Shown in pieces: positions 27,079 to 37,741 of a stretch of DNA of 64,000 nucleotides. The stretch comes from Candidatus Thiocaldithrix dubininis. Lineage in GTDB: Bacteria; Pseudomonadota; Gammaproteobacteria; Thiotrichales; Thiotrichaceae. The notes beneath the pieces were generated by a model that was not told the origin of the DNA, searched no databases, and saw only the letters and a list, made by a program, of their open reading frames with translations. Where the stretch lies: contig CP124755.1 of the NCBI GenBank assembly GCA_029972135.1, positions 1,364,001 to 1,428,000 on the forward strand, given 5' to 3'. Position 1 is the first letter of the stretch; every line of letters begins with the position of its first letter. A program made the translations under genes and the position numbers.

Positions 27079-27711
27079 ATGCGCATTTTATTAGCGGATG
27101 ATCATGATCTATTTCGTGAAGGTTTTGCTTTGGTCATTCAAACACTGTTTCCACAAATACAGGTGATTGAACAAGTAGCAAGTTGGCAAACTTTACGTGT
27201 AGCAGCTCAACAACAAGTGTGGGATTTAATTATTCTTGATTTATGTATGCCCAGCGATCAACGTTGGGATGTAGAATTAGAACAATTATGTGTAATACAA
27301 CAAGGCACAACTAAACAAATCTTGAATATTTGTGTGGTAACCTCTTCAACCTCAGCACGAGATATGCAATTGAGTTTTCAGTTGGGTGTGCGGGGTTATT
27401 TCTCAAAAATAAGTGATTTACAGGAGGTTAAAACGGCCTTACACAAGGTGTTAGCAGGGCAAGTCTATATGCCAAGTTCGGTTTGGGGAATTTCTGAGAA
27501 AACTAATGGTCAAATTTTAGTAACCGAACGTCAGAAACAAGTGTTAAATTTATTGGCATTAGGTAAAAGCAATAAACAAATTGCCCAACAACTTGGGGTT
27601 AGCGAAAGCACAATTAAACGTCACGTATACAATATGTATAAAATTATGTCGGTCAATAACCGAGTAGAGGCTATTGATTATGCGCGACAACGGGGTTTGA
27701 TTTTGAACTGA
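27079..27711 (+). CDS. NarL/LuxR-family response regulator
   Basis: A 210-aa regulator. Receiver domain with acidic pair Asp7-Asp8, phospho-acceptor Asp54 (LIILDLCMP) and Lys in YFSKISD. LuxR HTH at about 147-205 (LVTERQKQVLNLLALGKSNKQIAQQLGVSESTIKRHV). SD GAGGAG precedes the ATG. There is no kinase beside it; an Hpt protein follows, so it probably takes phosphate from a distant hybrid kinase. Confidence 0.92.
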   Translation: MRILLADDHDLFREGFALVIQTLFPQIQVIEQVASWQTLRVAAQQQVWDLIILDLCMPSDQRWDVELEQLCVIQQGTTKQILNICVVTSSTSARDMQLSFQLGVRGYFSKISDLQEVKTALHKVLAGQVYMPSSVWGISEKTNGQILVTERQKQVLNLLALGKSNKQIAQQLGVSESTIKRHVYNMYKIMSVNNRVEAIDYARQRGLILN

Positions 27712-27739
27712 GCTATACCTTGTTTACCCACACATTAAA

Positions 27740-28108
27740 ATGAATAATTGGTATAAAATTCAGATGCCTAATACTAACTATTGGCTGGAAGGCTTAGCGG
27801 AGCAGTTAAATCCTCAGCAGTTAGGACATTTTCTGCAAAAAGCTATACCTGAGTTGCAACAAGAGTATCAGTTGTTAGATCAGTCGCTAGAGCAGGGTGA
27901 CTGGGCGGCGGCTAGCAAAACTGCCCATAAATTGGGTTCGCTTAGTAAATTATTGGGTATGGAAGCCGTGTCATCTTATTTACTAAAAATTACTGAAGCT
28001 CCCCATGAACAGTTACAAACGGCTGCATTTCGTTTAAAACTACAAAAAGCCTATGCACAAGATTTACGTTTATTGGAACAACGTAAACGGGCGGTTTGTG
28101 ATGCCTAA
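27740..28108 (+). CDS. Hpt-domain phosphotransfer protein
   Basis: A 122-aa single-domain protein. The helix TAHKLGSLSKLLGM carries the phospho-accepting His63 of the Hpt fold; surrounding helices are amphipathic. It lies 28 bases after the response regulator and probably relays phosphate to it. Confidence 0.85.
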   Translation: MNNWYKIQMPNTNYWLEGLAEQLNPQQLGHFLQKAIPELQQEYQLLDQSLEQGDWAAASKTAHKLGSLSKLLGMEAVSSYLLKITEAPHEQLQTAAFRLKLQKAYAQDLRLLEQRKRAVCDA

Positions 28109-28195
28109 ATTGCCCTCTATCTAATACGCTATATTGGTTTGTCTGGCGTATTTTTCCAGAATCCTTGCTTGTTTCCTTTGTCTTAAGAGAAGCCC

Positions 28196-29311
28196 TTGCA
28201 ACTGTCTAATGAAGATAATCTGCGATTGAATGTGCTATTAGCTCAAGCGCCGCACGCCATTCGTATTAATGAAGCCACGATGACGCTGTATGCATTAACG
28301 GCTAAAGGCGAAGCGAAAATTAAGCTGAATCCAACGGTACGTGATGAGCAGTACTTGCGTTGGGTGCGCGAATTATTGTCGTTAAAGGTGACGGGTTCGC
28401 CGGGCGGTTATCCGGTTTTCTTAAAGCGTTGGACGCGCATGGGGCATACCCGTAATAACTTAGAACAGATGTTATTATTAGGCGAGCCAGAGGCTGTTGC
28501 GGCCGTGGTGCATGCGCCTAGTTTAAGCCATGAAGTTGGGCGGCGAGCGTGGTGGGCAAGCCCTACTGCTGAGAATGCTCGACGTTTATTGGAAAAGCCT
28601 GAGGTGGTAGCGGGTGAGTTAGGCAAAGAATTGGCTGCTTATTTACTGGAGTTTTTGCCATTTGAAGAACTGGCATTAGATGCAGTGGATAGCGTGCGTT
28701 TGTGTCTACAAGCCCAATTAATCAGCGCCGAGGAGCGCGATAAGTTATGGAATCGCACCAAACGTAAAAATCCGTTTTATGTGGGGTTTTTACATGCAGA
28801 TGCCGCTTTAATTCCCTTAGCACCAAAGCCACATAAAGAACTGTCAAGTTTAAGTCAGCTCACCAGCCCCGATTTTGCGGATAACCCCTTTGCCCAAGCC
28901 TTTGTAAAAACGCTGAGTGCAGAGGGGCAAAATTGGCTGCGTACCTTACAATTCGCCTTAGAAAAGCCAGTGGATCAAGATGTAGTGATTTCGTTATTTA
29001 TGGCGATTCAGCGCTTTTTTGCCTTGCCATTTGCCGAAGCACGGGGCGTACGTGAACTACAGACTGCGCTACAACGGGCAGAGATCTATGTAAAAGCACA
29101 GGGCTGTCATGCGAATAATGCCTTAGTTACCACTTTAACACCCAGTCAATTAAACCTCTATCAAGCCATGTTAGTACTAGCACAGTTAGGCGAAGATTCG
29201 TTAATTACCTATTTTAGTGGTAGTGACGCAGTAGGTTCGGTGATGCGTAATCAATTAAAGCCCTTGATTGAGCCTATTTTACAGCAGAGCAAACGGTTAC
29301 TGAGCGAATGA
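28196..29311 (+). CDS. dsrS: DsrS-like sulfur-oxidation accessory protein
   Basis: A 371-aa cytoplasmic protein whose beginning (LSNEDNLRLNVLLAQAPHAIRI, LNPTVRDEQYLRWVRELLS, SPGGYPVFLKRWTRMG, LLLGEPEAVAAVV, RRAWWASPTAENARRLLE) matches my recollection of DsrS, encoded at the end of dsr loci of sulfur-oxidising bacteria. The exact role of DsrS is unknown. TTG start 28196 is preceded by AGAGAAG. Two small conserved genes and siroheme synthase (the DsrAB cofactor) follow, which supports the sulfur context. The other dsr genes are not in the window. Confidence 0.7.
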   Translation: MQLSNEDNLRLNVLLAQAPHAIRINEATMTLYALTAKGEAKIKLNPTVRDEQYLRWVRELLSLKVTGSPGGYPVFLKRWTRMGHTRNNLEQMLLLGEPEAVAAVVHAPSLSHEVGRRAWWASPTAENARRLLEKPEVVAGELGKELAAYLLEFLPFEELALDAVDSVRLCLQAQLISAEERDKLWNRTKRKNPFYVGFLHADAALIPLAPKPHKELSSLSQLTSPDFADNPFAQAFVKTLSAEGQNWLRTLQFALEKPVDQDVVISLFMAIQRFFALPFAEARGVRELQTALQRAEIYVKAQGCHANNALVTTLTPSQLNLYQAMLVLAQLGEDSLITYFSGSDAVGSVMRNQLKPLIEPILQQSKRLLSE

Positions 29312-29447
29312 CAGGTTGTGATTAAATACAAAGCAATTGGCAAATCTCTCTCTTTGGCTATATTGGCATTGTGTTTTGCGTCTCTATATTCTTGAGCGCT
29401 ACACTGGGGCGTTCTGCCCTGTCTAATCTTAATGTGAGGTAAGCCCC

Positions 29448-29684
29448 ATGCCATATTATGTGTTTCGGATTACGCAACCGACCCAATTGATAAAAAATCT
29501 CGATTTTCAACAAGCCTTTGAGAATTACAAAGCAGCGCGTGAATTAACGCGTGAGTTACGAGCGCAGCAAGCAGCGGATGATAAAGCCACTTATAAATTG
29601 GTTTTTGCCGCTAATCAATTGGAGGCTGAGGAACATTTGCAAGAGCATCGTGAGAAGCCGATTTTAATGGAGTGGGAAAAGTAG
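29448..29684 (+). CDS. Small conserved protein next to dsrS
   Basis: A 78-aa cytoplasmic protein with a short beta start (MPYYVFRIT), a helical charged middle (NYKAARELTRELRAQQ) and the ending FAANQLEAEEHLQEHREKPILMEWEK. I recognise the ending as conserved in sulfur-oxidising Gammaproteobacteria but know no function. SD GTGAGG precedes the ATG. Confidence 0.75.
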   Translation: MPYYVFRITQPTQLIKNLDFQQAFENYKAARELTRELRAQQAADDKATYKLVFAANQLEAEEHLQEHREKPILMEWEK

Positions 29685-29697
29685 GCTATTTTACCGC

Positions 29698-30159
29698 ATG
29701 GATGAAGAACAATTTCGCGCGGTTTACCACGAAATCAATGCGCAACGTTGTGTATTTGAAAAGGCGATTACCAATCGGCGTTGTGATTGCCAGTCTAAGC
29801 AGCGTTTTTTATTAGCAACGCGTGAAGGTATTGGTTGCGCGAATGCGGCTAGTTTGCAAGTTTGCACCGATTTTTTAACTATGTTGCGAGATAAGTCGCG
29901 TTTTGCCTTACGAGAAACGTTTATCGACGGTGTGTTACCGCATAATAAAGAATTGAAAGTGCAAGCCGGTGGCACGCTAATGTTACAAACGCTGTTACAG
30001 CCACAAGTGCCGGAGATGCAGCAAGTGCAGAATATTGCCGCTTTATTGAGGCAAGCTTTGGCAGAGTTTTCTACCCTAGACCAATTACCCTACGGTGAGT
30101 TGGTAAAAGGGGTGGTGCATTATCAAGTACGCCCGACGCGTACTCCCCGTAACCCTTAA
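29698..30159 (+). CDS. Conserved Cys-containing protein next to cysG
   Basis: A 153-aa cytoplasmic protein. Cysteines cluster at 18, 29, 31, 47 and 56 (RCVFEKA, RRCDCQ, IGCANA, LQVCTDF), a spacing that could hold a metal or Fe-S centre. Conserved-looking segments include KSRFALRETFIDGVLPHNKELKVQAGG. It lies 13 bases after the 78-aa gene and 16 bases before cysG, so probably in one transcription unit. Function is unknown. Confidence 0.78.
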   Translation: MDEEQFRAVYHEINAQRCVFEKAITNRRCDCQSKQRFLLATREGIGCANAASLQVCTDFLTMLRDKSRFALRETFIDGVLPHNKELKVQAGGTLMLQTLLQPQVPEMQQVQNIAALLRQALAEFSTLDQLPYGELVKGVVHYQVRPTRTPRNP

Positions 30160-30175
30160 CAATATAAAGGTCAGT

Positions 30176-31606
30176 ATGGATCGTTTTCCGATTTTTTTAG
30201 ATTTAACCGGACGGGCTTGTTTAGTGGTGGGGGGCGGTAAAGTTGCCGAGCGTAAGGTGGAAAATTTATTAGCCGCTGGCGCTAAATTAAGCTTGGTTGC
30301 GCCTGAACTAACACCGGAATTACAACAGTTACTTACAACTTACTCGGTTAATTATCAAGCACGTGAATTTGCGGATGACGATATTCAAGGGCAATTTTTG
30401 ATTATTGCGGCAACCAACAATGCCAAGGTGAATGCGCATGTGGCGGCATTGGCGAATCAAGTCAATATTCCAGTGAATGTGGTGGATGACCAAAGCTTAG
30501 GCAGTTTTATTGTGCCGTCGATTGTGGATCGTTCGCCGGTTATGGTAGCGGTTTCTACAGGTGGTGCTTCCCCTGTATTGGCGCGGCAGTTACGTATGCG
30601 GCTGGAAACGATGATTTCCTCGCAATGCGGTGAATTAGCCGGAATTACCGAAGAATACCGCGATATTGTGAAGCAGCGTTTAGCCGAGCCGTTGCGTAAA
30701 AGTTTTTGGGAACAAGCCCTAAAAGGTCCGTTTGCGGAATTGGTGTATGCAGGTAATGTGCAAGATGCGCGGCGTTATTTAGAGGAAATGTTAGCCACAT
30801 ATCCTGACGGTCAAACGATGGGTGAAGTGTATTTGGTAGGAGCTGGGCCGGGTGACCCTGACTTACTAACGTTTAAAGCTTTACGTTTAATGCAACAAGC
30901 GGATGTGATGGTGTATGACCGCTTAGTTGCCAAGTCGATTTTGGATATGGCGAATCAAAAAGCCGAGCGCATTTATGTGGGTAAGGAAAAATCTAATCAC
31001 GCTGTACCGCAAGATAAAATCAATGATTTATTAGTGGAATTAGCCAAGCAGGGTAAGCGGGTATTGCGTTTGAAAGGTGGTGATCCGTTTATCTTTGGGC
31101 GGGGCGGCGAAGAAATTGAAACCTTAGCTGAGAATGGTGTGCCGTTCCAAGTTGTGCCCGGTGTTACCGCAGCGTCGGGTTGTGCGTCGTATGCGGGCAT
31201 TCCCTTAACCCATCGGGATTATGCGCAATCTTGTACCTTTGCCACAGGGCATTTAAAAGACGGTACGATTGATTTGAATTGGACGCAATTAGCCCAGCCG
31301 AATCAAACCGTGGTGTTTTATATGGGCTTAACCGGCATTGAGGTTATTAGCCAAAAGCTGCAAGCATTTGGACGTTCAGGCGATACACCAGCCGCTTTAG
31401 TCGAACAAGGTACGACGCGCAATCAGCGGGTGCATATTGGCACGGTGGCAAGCTTACCAGAGTTGGTGAAATCAAGCGGCGTTCGCGCCCCAACCTTAAC
31501 TATTGTAGGTGAAGTGGTGCAATTGCATGACAAATTGCATTGGTATGAACCGCAGCGGCATGTGATTGCCAGTGAATTTAGTCGTAATTTGCCAGTGGAG
31601 GGATAA
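30176..31606 (+). CDS. cysG: Siroheme synthase CysG (trifunctional)
   Basis: A 476-aa enzyme. N-terminal precorrin-2 dehydrogenase/ferrochelatase (about 1-210: MDRFPIFLDLTGRACLVVGGG, Rossmann loop; SFIVPSIVDRSPVMVAVSTGGASPVLAR). C-terminal uroporphyrinogen-III methyltransferase (about 217-460: VYLVGAGPGDPDLLT, RLKGGDPFIFGRGGEE, VPGVTAASGCASYAGIPLTHRD). It converts uroporphyrinogen III to siroheme for sulfite/nitrite reductases, fitting the neighbouring dsrS. Confidence 0.96.
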   Translation: MDRFPIFLDLTGRACLVVGGGKVAERKVENLLAAGAKLSLVAPELTPELQQLLTTYSVNYQAREFADDDIQGQFLIIAATNNAKVNAHVAALANQVNIPVNVVDDQSLGSFIVPSIVDRSPVMVAVSTGGASPVLARQLRMRLETMISSQCGELAGITEEYRDIVKQRLAEPLRKSFWEQALKGPFAELVYAGNVQDARRYLEEMLATYPDGQTMGEVYLVGAGPGDPDLLTFKALRLMQQADVMVYDRLVAKSILDMANQKAERIYVGKEKSNHAVPQDKINDLLVELAKQGKRVLRLKGGDPFIFGRGGEEIETLAENGVPFQVVPGVTAASGCASYAGIPLTHRDYAQSCTFATGHLKDGTIDLNWTQLAQPNQTVVFYMGLTGIEVISQKLQAFGRSGDTPAALVEQGTTRNQRVHIGTVASLPELVKSSGVRAPTLTIVGEVVQLHDKLHWYEPQRHVIASEFSRNLPVEG

Positions 31607-31609
31607 ACA

Positions 31610-31996
31610 ATGGCAGAGACGCGTATTAGCTTAGAAAGCTTTAAACAGAGTTTACAGCCCGATTTTAAACAAAATATGACGGAAGGTAGCAGTTGTTCTG
31701 AAGCTGAGCCATTTGCGCTGCAAGTGATTGATGACAGCATGGAACCAGAGTTTGAGCGGGGCTGTATTATCATTATTGACCCCACCGGCGTGGTGCGTGA
31801 TGGTGCGTATGTGTTTGCGGTGGATAATAAGGCTGAATATATTTTTCGGCAGTTGCGTATTGAAAACGGGCGCTATATCCTCACCGCCCTTAATGCCCAC
31901 TACCCGCCGTTAGTGATTAGCGGCATTGAACAGATTGAAGGTGTCATTACGCAACGGGCGGGTAAACGGCGCTCTTATCATAAACGGTACGATTAA
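31610..31996 (+). CDS. S24 (LexA/UmuD-type) peptidase-like protein, probably self-cleavage defective
   Basis: A 128-aa protein consisting mainly of the S24 fold. The nucleophile motif is DDSMEPEF (Ser43), followed by the RGCIIIIDPTGVVRDGAYVFAV barrel. Where LexA has VKRL with the general-base Lys, this protein reads IFRQL, so the Lys seems replaced. There is no N-terminal HTH. It lies 3 bases after cysG. A stand-alone S24 fold beside cysG may be a folded remnant with a new role rather than an SOS repressor. Confidence 0.8.
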   Translation: MAETRISLESFKQSLQPDFKQNMTEGSSCSEAEPFALQVIDDSMEPEFERGCIIIIDPTGVVRDGAYVFAVDNKAEYIFRQLRIENGRYILTALNAHYPPLVISGIEQIEGVITQRAGKRRSYHKRYD

Positions 31997-32001
31997 TAAG
32001 C

Positions 32002-32349
32002 ATGGTTATTCTGTACGGCATTGCCAATTGCGATACGGTTAAAAAAGCACGAGCTTGGTTAACAGAACGGGGTATCGAGTATCAGTTTCACGATTTTCGT
32101 AAGCAAGGTGTGAACCCGGTGCAATTACGCGCTTGGTTGGATGAATTTGGTTGGGAAACATTGGTGAATCGCAAGGGAACAACATGGCGTAAACTGCCGG
32201 AAGAAACGCGGCAAGCAATGGATGCAACGCTGGCGTTAGCCGTGATGGAAGATCAATCTAGTCTTATTAAACGTCCGATTTTAGATAATGGTCAGCGTCG
32301 TCTAGTGGGCTTTGATCCGGATAGTTACCGCCAATTATTCCAACATTAA
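32002..32349 (+). CDS. yffB: ArsC/Spx-family thioredoxin-fold protein YffB
   Basis: A 115-aa member of the ArsC-like family with a single N-terminal Cys in YGIANCDTVKKARAWL, HDFRKQGV and the terminal LIKRPILDNGQRRLVGFDP pattern. The yffB-dapE order is the same as in E. coli. It is probably a glutathione-linked thiol protein; true arsenate reduction is unproven for this subfamily. Confidence 0.9.
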   Translation: MVILYGIANCDTVKKARAWLTERGIEYQFHDFRKQGVNPVQLRAWLDEFGWETLVNRKGTTWRKLPEETRQAMDATLALAVMEDQSSLIKRPILDNGQRRLVGFDPDSYRQLFQH

Positions 32350-33495
<1,146 letters not shown>

Positions 33496-33511
33496 GGAAG
33501 CAAAAAGATGT

Positions 33512-33973
33512 TTATTTAAACGTTTTACGCGGTCGCCCACGCTTGCGTTGGGTGATTTGCCCTTCCGTTAATTCTGCATCGGCCCAGTCTGTTAAACTTT
33601 TGTGAATATGTTCCGCCACAAGGCGCAACCTATCTTCCAAGGCAGTACGGTAAAAGCTTTCACGTTGCTCACTTAAGCGCAAGGCTTCTTGTAAGTCTTG
33701 CACATCTTCTTGGTATTTTTGCTCTAAATGCTCCAGTTGCTGTCGTAAAGTTTCTACTTTACTAGTTAATTCTTCCCGCAATTTACGCTTCTCTTCTGCG
33801 GCTTGTTGTCGAACTGCACTCAAACTACCCGAAACAGCACCTTTAGGTCTTCCTCGCCCACGCTTGATTGGCGTGATTGGGTTGGCTGAAGACTGCGTGG
33901 TAATGTCGCCAGATAATCCGTGATTGTTCCCATTGGCTGGGTGAGGAGCCATCCCTATATAATTGATTCTCAT
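33512..33973 (-). CDS. AT-hook/coiled-coil DNA-binding protein
   Basis: A 153-aa protein with AT-hook-like motifs at both ends (KRGRGRPKG near 40 and KRGRPRK near the C-terminus) joined by a charged coiled coil (about 55-110, EEKRKLREELTSKVETLRQQL). The paired hooks suggest binding of A/T-rich minor grooves, perhaps as a bridging nucleoid protein. SD TAGGAG lies at 5 bases. It is divergent from gyrA. I know no family name for it. Confidence 0.8.
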   Translation of the reverse strand: MRINYIGMAPHPANGNNHGLSGDITTQSSANPITPIKRGRGRPKGAVSGSLSAVRQQAAEEKRKLREELTSKVETLRQQLEHLEQKYQEDVQDLQEALRLSEQRESFYRTALEDRLRLVAEHIHKSLTDWADAELTEGQITQRKRGRPRKTFK

Positions 33974-34184
33974 TCTTACTCCTACATCAAGAATGATGAA
34001 ACTTCGCTAAACACTAAATCGCATTTTCATTATGTAAGCCTTGATAAAAAAATCAAGCTTATGACAGGCGCTATCAAGGATTTGTTGACTTAAATGGTAT
34101 AATTTGAACATGTGATTAATAATATAGCAGCATACTCTATGCGGTTTCAAGTGAAGTCTAATAGTCGCTATAGTAGAAATCTGT

Positions 34185-34190
34185 TATAAT
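34185..34190 (+). promoter_or_regulatory. Likely gyrA -10 element
   Basis: TATAAT 33 bases before the gyrA ATG, within the 249-base divergent region; its -35 is weak. A second TATAAT lies at 34098-34103. Supercoiling-sensitive gyr promoters commonly have poor -35 elements; no other feature is seen here. Confidence 0.5.
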
Positions 34191-34222
34191 TCTCCCTTTC
34201 CCTTTGATGTGATCTAACAATA

Positions 34223-36796
34223 ATGACGGCCAATTTCGCCAAGGAAATTCTCCCAGTTAACCTCGAAGATGAAATGCGTCAGTCTTATTTGGACTACGCC
34301 ATGAGTGTCATCGTCGGGCGTGCTTTACCCGATGTGCGCGATGGTATGAAACCTGTACACCGACGTGTGTTATATGCGATGAGCGAATTAGGGAATGATT
34401 GGAATAAACCCTATAAAAAATCCGCCCGCGTCGTCGGTGACGTTATCGGTAAATACCATCCTCACAGTGATGTAGCAGCATACGATACGATTGTGCGTAT
34501 GGCTCAATCTTTTTCCTTGCGTTATATGTTAGTTGATGGGCAAGGTAACTTTGGCTCAGTCGATGGCGATGCGGCCGCTGCCATGCGCTACACCGAAGTA
34601 CGCATGTCCAAATTAGCCCATGAACTTCAGTTAGATATTGACAAAGAAACGGTCGATTTTGTTCCCAACTATGATGGCAATGAACGCGAACCCGCCGTTT
34701 TTCCCACTCGAATTCCGAATTTATTAATTAATGGTTCATCCGGTATTGCGGTTGGTATGGCGACCAATATTCCACCGCATAATCTAGCCGAAACCATTAA
34801 TGCCTGTTTAGCCTTATTGCTCGATCCGGAACTCGACATTAATGATTTAATGGAGTATTTGCCCGGTCCCGATTTTCCGACCGCCGGTTTAATTAACGGG
34901 GCGCGGGGTATTCGTGAGGCTTATCGTACAGGCAAAGGGCGTATTTATGTACGGGCGCGTGCCGAGGTAGAGGTCGACGAACGCACAGGGCGCGAAACCA
35001 TTATTGTGACCGAATTACCGTATCAGGTGAATAAGGCTCGCTTGCTGGAAAAGATTGCCGAATTAGTCAAAGAGAAAAAGCTTGAGGGTATTTCAGAGCT
35101 GCGTGATGAGTCCGATAAAGACGGCATGCGTATGGTGATTGAACTCAAGCGTGGTGAATCTGGCGAAGTGGTATTGAATAATCTGTATAAGCAAACGCAA
35201 ATGCAGAGCGTGTTCGGTATCAATATGGTGGCATTGCTAGACGGTCAGCCTAAATTACTCAACTTAAAAGAAATTCTAGAAGCTTTCTTACGTCACCGGC
35301 GCGAAGTGGTGACTCGCCGTACCATTTTTGAGGTGCGTAAAGCGCGTGAGCGGGCGCATATTTTAGAAGGCTTGGCAGTGGCTTTATCGAATATTGATGA
35401 AGTAATTGCATTGATTAAAGCAGCGGCAAACCCCAGTGAAGCGAAAGCAGGTTTAATCGGGCGCGAATGGCAACCGGGTATCGTTAGCGAAATGTTAGCG
35501 CGTGCAGGTGCGGATACGTGTCGTCCGGATGATTTAGCCGAACAGTTTGGGTTACGTGATGGGGGGTATTGGTTATCAGAAGCACAAGCGCAAGCTATTT
35601 TAGAGCTGCGTTTACATCGCCTAACCGGTTTAGAAAAAGATAAAATCATAAATGAATATCGTGAACTGTTAGAGCGAATTGCTGATTTATTAGAAATTTT
35701 GGCAAACCCGGATCGTTTATTGCAGGTGATTCGCGATGAGTTAATGTTGATCAAAGACACTTACGGCGATGCCCGTCGCACCGAAATCAATGTGGTTGGC
35801 GAAGATTTAAGTATGGAAGACTTAATTGCCGACGAAGAAGTGATGGTGACACTCTCTCACGAAGGCTATGCCAAGGCGCAAACCTTGGATACTTATCGGG
35901 CGCAAAAACGCGGGGGGCGTGGCAAAGCGGCGACCAATATGAAGGAAGAAGACTTCATTGAAAAGCTTTTTATTGCCAGTATGCACGATACCTTATTGTG
36001 CTTTTCAAGCCGCGGTTTGATTTATAAGCTGAAAGTTTATCAGTTACCGATGGCAGGACGTGCGTCACGCGGTAAACCCATGGTGAATTTACTGCCTTTA
36101 GAAGAAGGCGAGCGCATTAATGCAGTGCTGCCAATTCGTGAATACGCCGAAGATAAATATATCTTAATGGCAACCTCACAAGGCACGGTTAAGAAAACCG
36201 CTTTGGTTGAATTTGCTAATTTAAAAAATAAAGGCATTAAAGCGATTAACTTACGCGATGGCGATAAGTTGGTGGATGTGGCGTTAACGAACGGTGACAA
36301 TGATGTCATGTTGTTTAGTACCACGGGGAAAGCGATTCGTTTCCATGAAGGCGATGTAACCGTGGTCGGGCGTTCTGCGCAAGGGGTGCGTGGTATGCGT
36401 TTAGAAGAAGGGCATGAAGTTAATGCACTGATTATTGTCGGAGAAGGTGAGTTATTGATTGCTACCGAAAACGGTTACGGCAAACGGACTCGTGTCGATG
36501 AGTTTTCAGCCCAAGGGCGCGGTGGGCAAGGTGTGATTGCCATTCAAACTTCTGAACGTAATGGCAATGCGATTGGCGCGGTACAAGTCTTAGATACTAG
36601 CCAAATTATGTTGATTACCAATGGTGGCACATTGGTGCGAACCCCTGTTGCAGATGTGTCGATAGTGGGGCGCAATACGCAAGGCGTGACGTTAATTCGC
36701 TTGAATGATGGTGAAAAATTAGTGCAACTTGCGCCAATTTTGAGTGAAAACGGTGACGCTTGTTTAGAAGATGAGAATGAAGCAGCGGTTGAATAA
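34223..36796 (+). CDS. gyrA: DNA gyrase subunit A
   Basis: An 857-aa type IIA topoisomerase subunit. N-terminal WHD with catalytic [11 protein letters not shown] Tyr, tower and coiled coil (about 30-520), C-terminal beta-pinwheel (about 530-840) with a GyrA box as QKRGGRG. The quinolone pocket reads [10 protein letters not shown] where E. coli has HPHGDSAVYD, that is G81S, S83V and V85A in E. coli numbering, with Asp82 and Asp87 kept. The acidic C-tail ends [10 protein letters not shown]-like. A terminator follows at 36822-36844. Confidence 0.97.
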   Translation: MTANFAKEILPVNLEDEMRQSYLDYAMSVIVGRALPDVRDGMKPVHRRVLYAMSELGNDWNKPYKKSARVVGDVIGKYHPHSDVAAYDTIVRMAQSFSLRYMLVDGQGNFGSVDGDAAAAMRYTEVRMSKLAHELQLDIDKETVDFVPNYDGNEREPAVFPTRIPNLLINGSSGIAVGMATNIPPHNLAETINACLALLLDPELDINDLMEYLPGPDFPTAGLINGARGIREAYRTGKGRIYVRARAEVEVDERTGRETIIVTELPYQVNKARLLEKIAELVKEKKLEGISELRDESDKDGMRMVIELKRGESGEVVLNNLYKQTQMQSVFGINMVALLDGQPKLLNLKEILEAFLRHRREVVTRRTIFEVRKARERAHILEGLAVALSNIDEVIALIKAAANPSEAKAGLIGREWQPGIVSEMLARAGADTCRPDDLAEQFGLRDGGYWLSEAQAQAILELRLHRLTGLEKDKIINEYRELLERIADLLEILANPDRLLQVIRDELMLIKDTYGDARRTEINVVGEDLSMEDLIADEEVMVTLSHEGYAKAQTLDTYRAQKRGGRGKAATNMKEEDFIEKLFIASMHDTLLCFSSRGLIYKLKVYQLPMAGRASRGKPMVNLLPLEEGERINAVLPIREYAEDKYILMATSQGTVKKTALVEFANLKNKGIKAINLRDGDKLVDVALTNGDNDVMLFSTTGKAIRFHEGDVTVVGRSAQGVRGMRLEEGHEVNALIIVGEGELLIATENGYGKRTRVDEFSAQGRGGQGVIAIQTSERNGNAIGAVQVLDTSQIMLITNGGTLVRTPVADVSIVGRNTQGVTLIRLNDGEKLVQLAPILSENGDACLEDENEAAVE

Positions 36797-36821
36797 CTCG
36801 GCTGGTTAGTTAATTGAAAGA

Positions 36822-36844
36822 GGGAGCAAATGCTCCCTTTTTTT
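36822..36844 (+). terminator. Rho-independent terminator after gyrA
   Basis: GGGAGCA / TGCTCCC with a 2-base loop and T7. It also reaches the stop of the convergent gene. Confidence 0.92.
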
Positions 36845-37529
36845 ATATACCAAACACTTCGCGCTGTAGACCGTTTAATTTGACTAAACGGGCATTAAGA
36901 TTCAATTCAATGCCCCGCCAAATGGCGGCTTGTCCGGCTTCGGTTTGTACATACGGCAATAACGCATCTTCGGTCATTTTTGAGTGTTCAATATCCAACG
37001 TAATATGTGAACTAAACAACTCTAAATCATCGGCACTAATACCCGGTACAGTGCTTAAACCGCGTAACAATATTTCGTAATACGGTGGAATCGGCCATTC
37101 ACCGGCAATGCCCACGGCGGCGACCGCTGCTAACCAATCGCTGCCTTGGGACAAGCGCATCATGGTGTCGATATAGCCTTGAACTTCAGGAATAATCGGT
37201 GGATTGTCGATTTGCGTTTGAGGAATATCTAATGCGTACAAGCATTTGCGATAAACCGCCATGTGTGAACGACTGGGGTCGCCATTGCCGTATTCATCAT
37301 GCAGAATTTGCGCGAGCACGAATTGGATTTGCTCGTCTGGCGTTACACCCAAAGCACAGGCTTGATAAAGCCGCGTGCGTAGAATATGTGGGTAATACAG
37401 CAAAGCAAAACGTTGGGCTTGTTCGCGGGTCAGCGGCTTTGCGACAAATCGTTGTAAGAATGGATGGTTAAGAAAAGGGTGCGCCATTACCCGCGCTTTT
37501 AAATCATCCATAAATTGGCTTGCATACAT
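36843..37529 (-). CDS. Heme-oxygenase-like di-iron enzyme (PqqC/TenA/CADD-like)
   Basis: A 228-aa all-helical protein. Putative metal ligands are in ILHDEYGNGDPSRSH, GIAGEWPIPPYYE and FSSHITLDIEHSKM, the E...H...ExxxH spacing of heme-oxygenase-like di-iron oxidases/oxygenases. The family includes PqqC, CADD (4-aminobenzoate formation) and fatty-acid decarboxylases; substrate cannot be assigned. No pqq genes are nearby. Confidence 0.82.
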   Translation of the reverse strand: MYASQFMDDLKARVMAHPFLNHPFLQRFVAKPLTREQAQRFALLYYPHILRTRLYQACALGVTPDEQIQFVLAQILHDEYGNGDPSRSHMAVYRKCLYALDIPQTQIDNPPIIPEVQGYIDTMMRLSQGSDWLAAVAAVGIAGEWPIPPYYEILLRGLSTVPGISADDLELFSSHITLDIEHSKMTEDALLPYVQTEAGQAAIWRGIELNLNARLVKLNGLQREVFGI

Positions 37530-37741
37530 GGGTTTACACTCTTGCTAGTTCAGTGATTAACCTTGCACTCTAGCACTAATGGCTTAGGGCTGCGTATCTA
37601 CCAAGCGGTATAAGCGTCTATTTCAGTTCCATATTGTTTGCATAATTGCGGCAAATTTATTACGCATTCTGCGTGTAATCTTCACTTCATGGAAAGAGTA
37701 GAGCGGCTCAACCCTAAATAAATAATTTGAGGATTACTTAC

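Noticed and set aside
29320-29400. Possible 25-codon frame beginning GTG between dsrS and the 78-aa gene
   Set aside because: No SD and no conservation evidence available; left as intergenic.
35293-35760. 155-codon antisense frame in gyrA
   Set aside because: Ser/Arg/Ile-rich shadow of a conserved gene without start signals.
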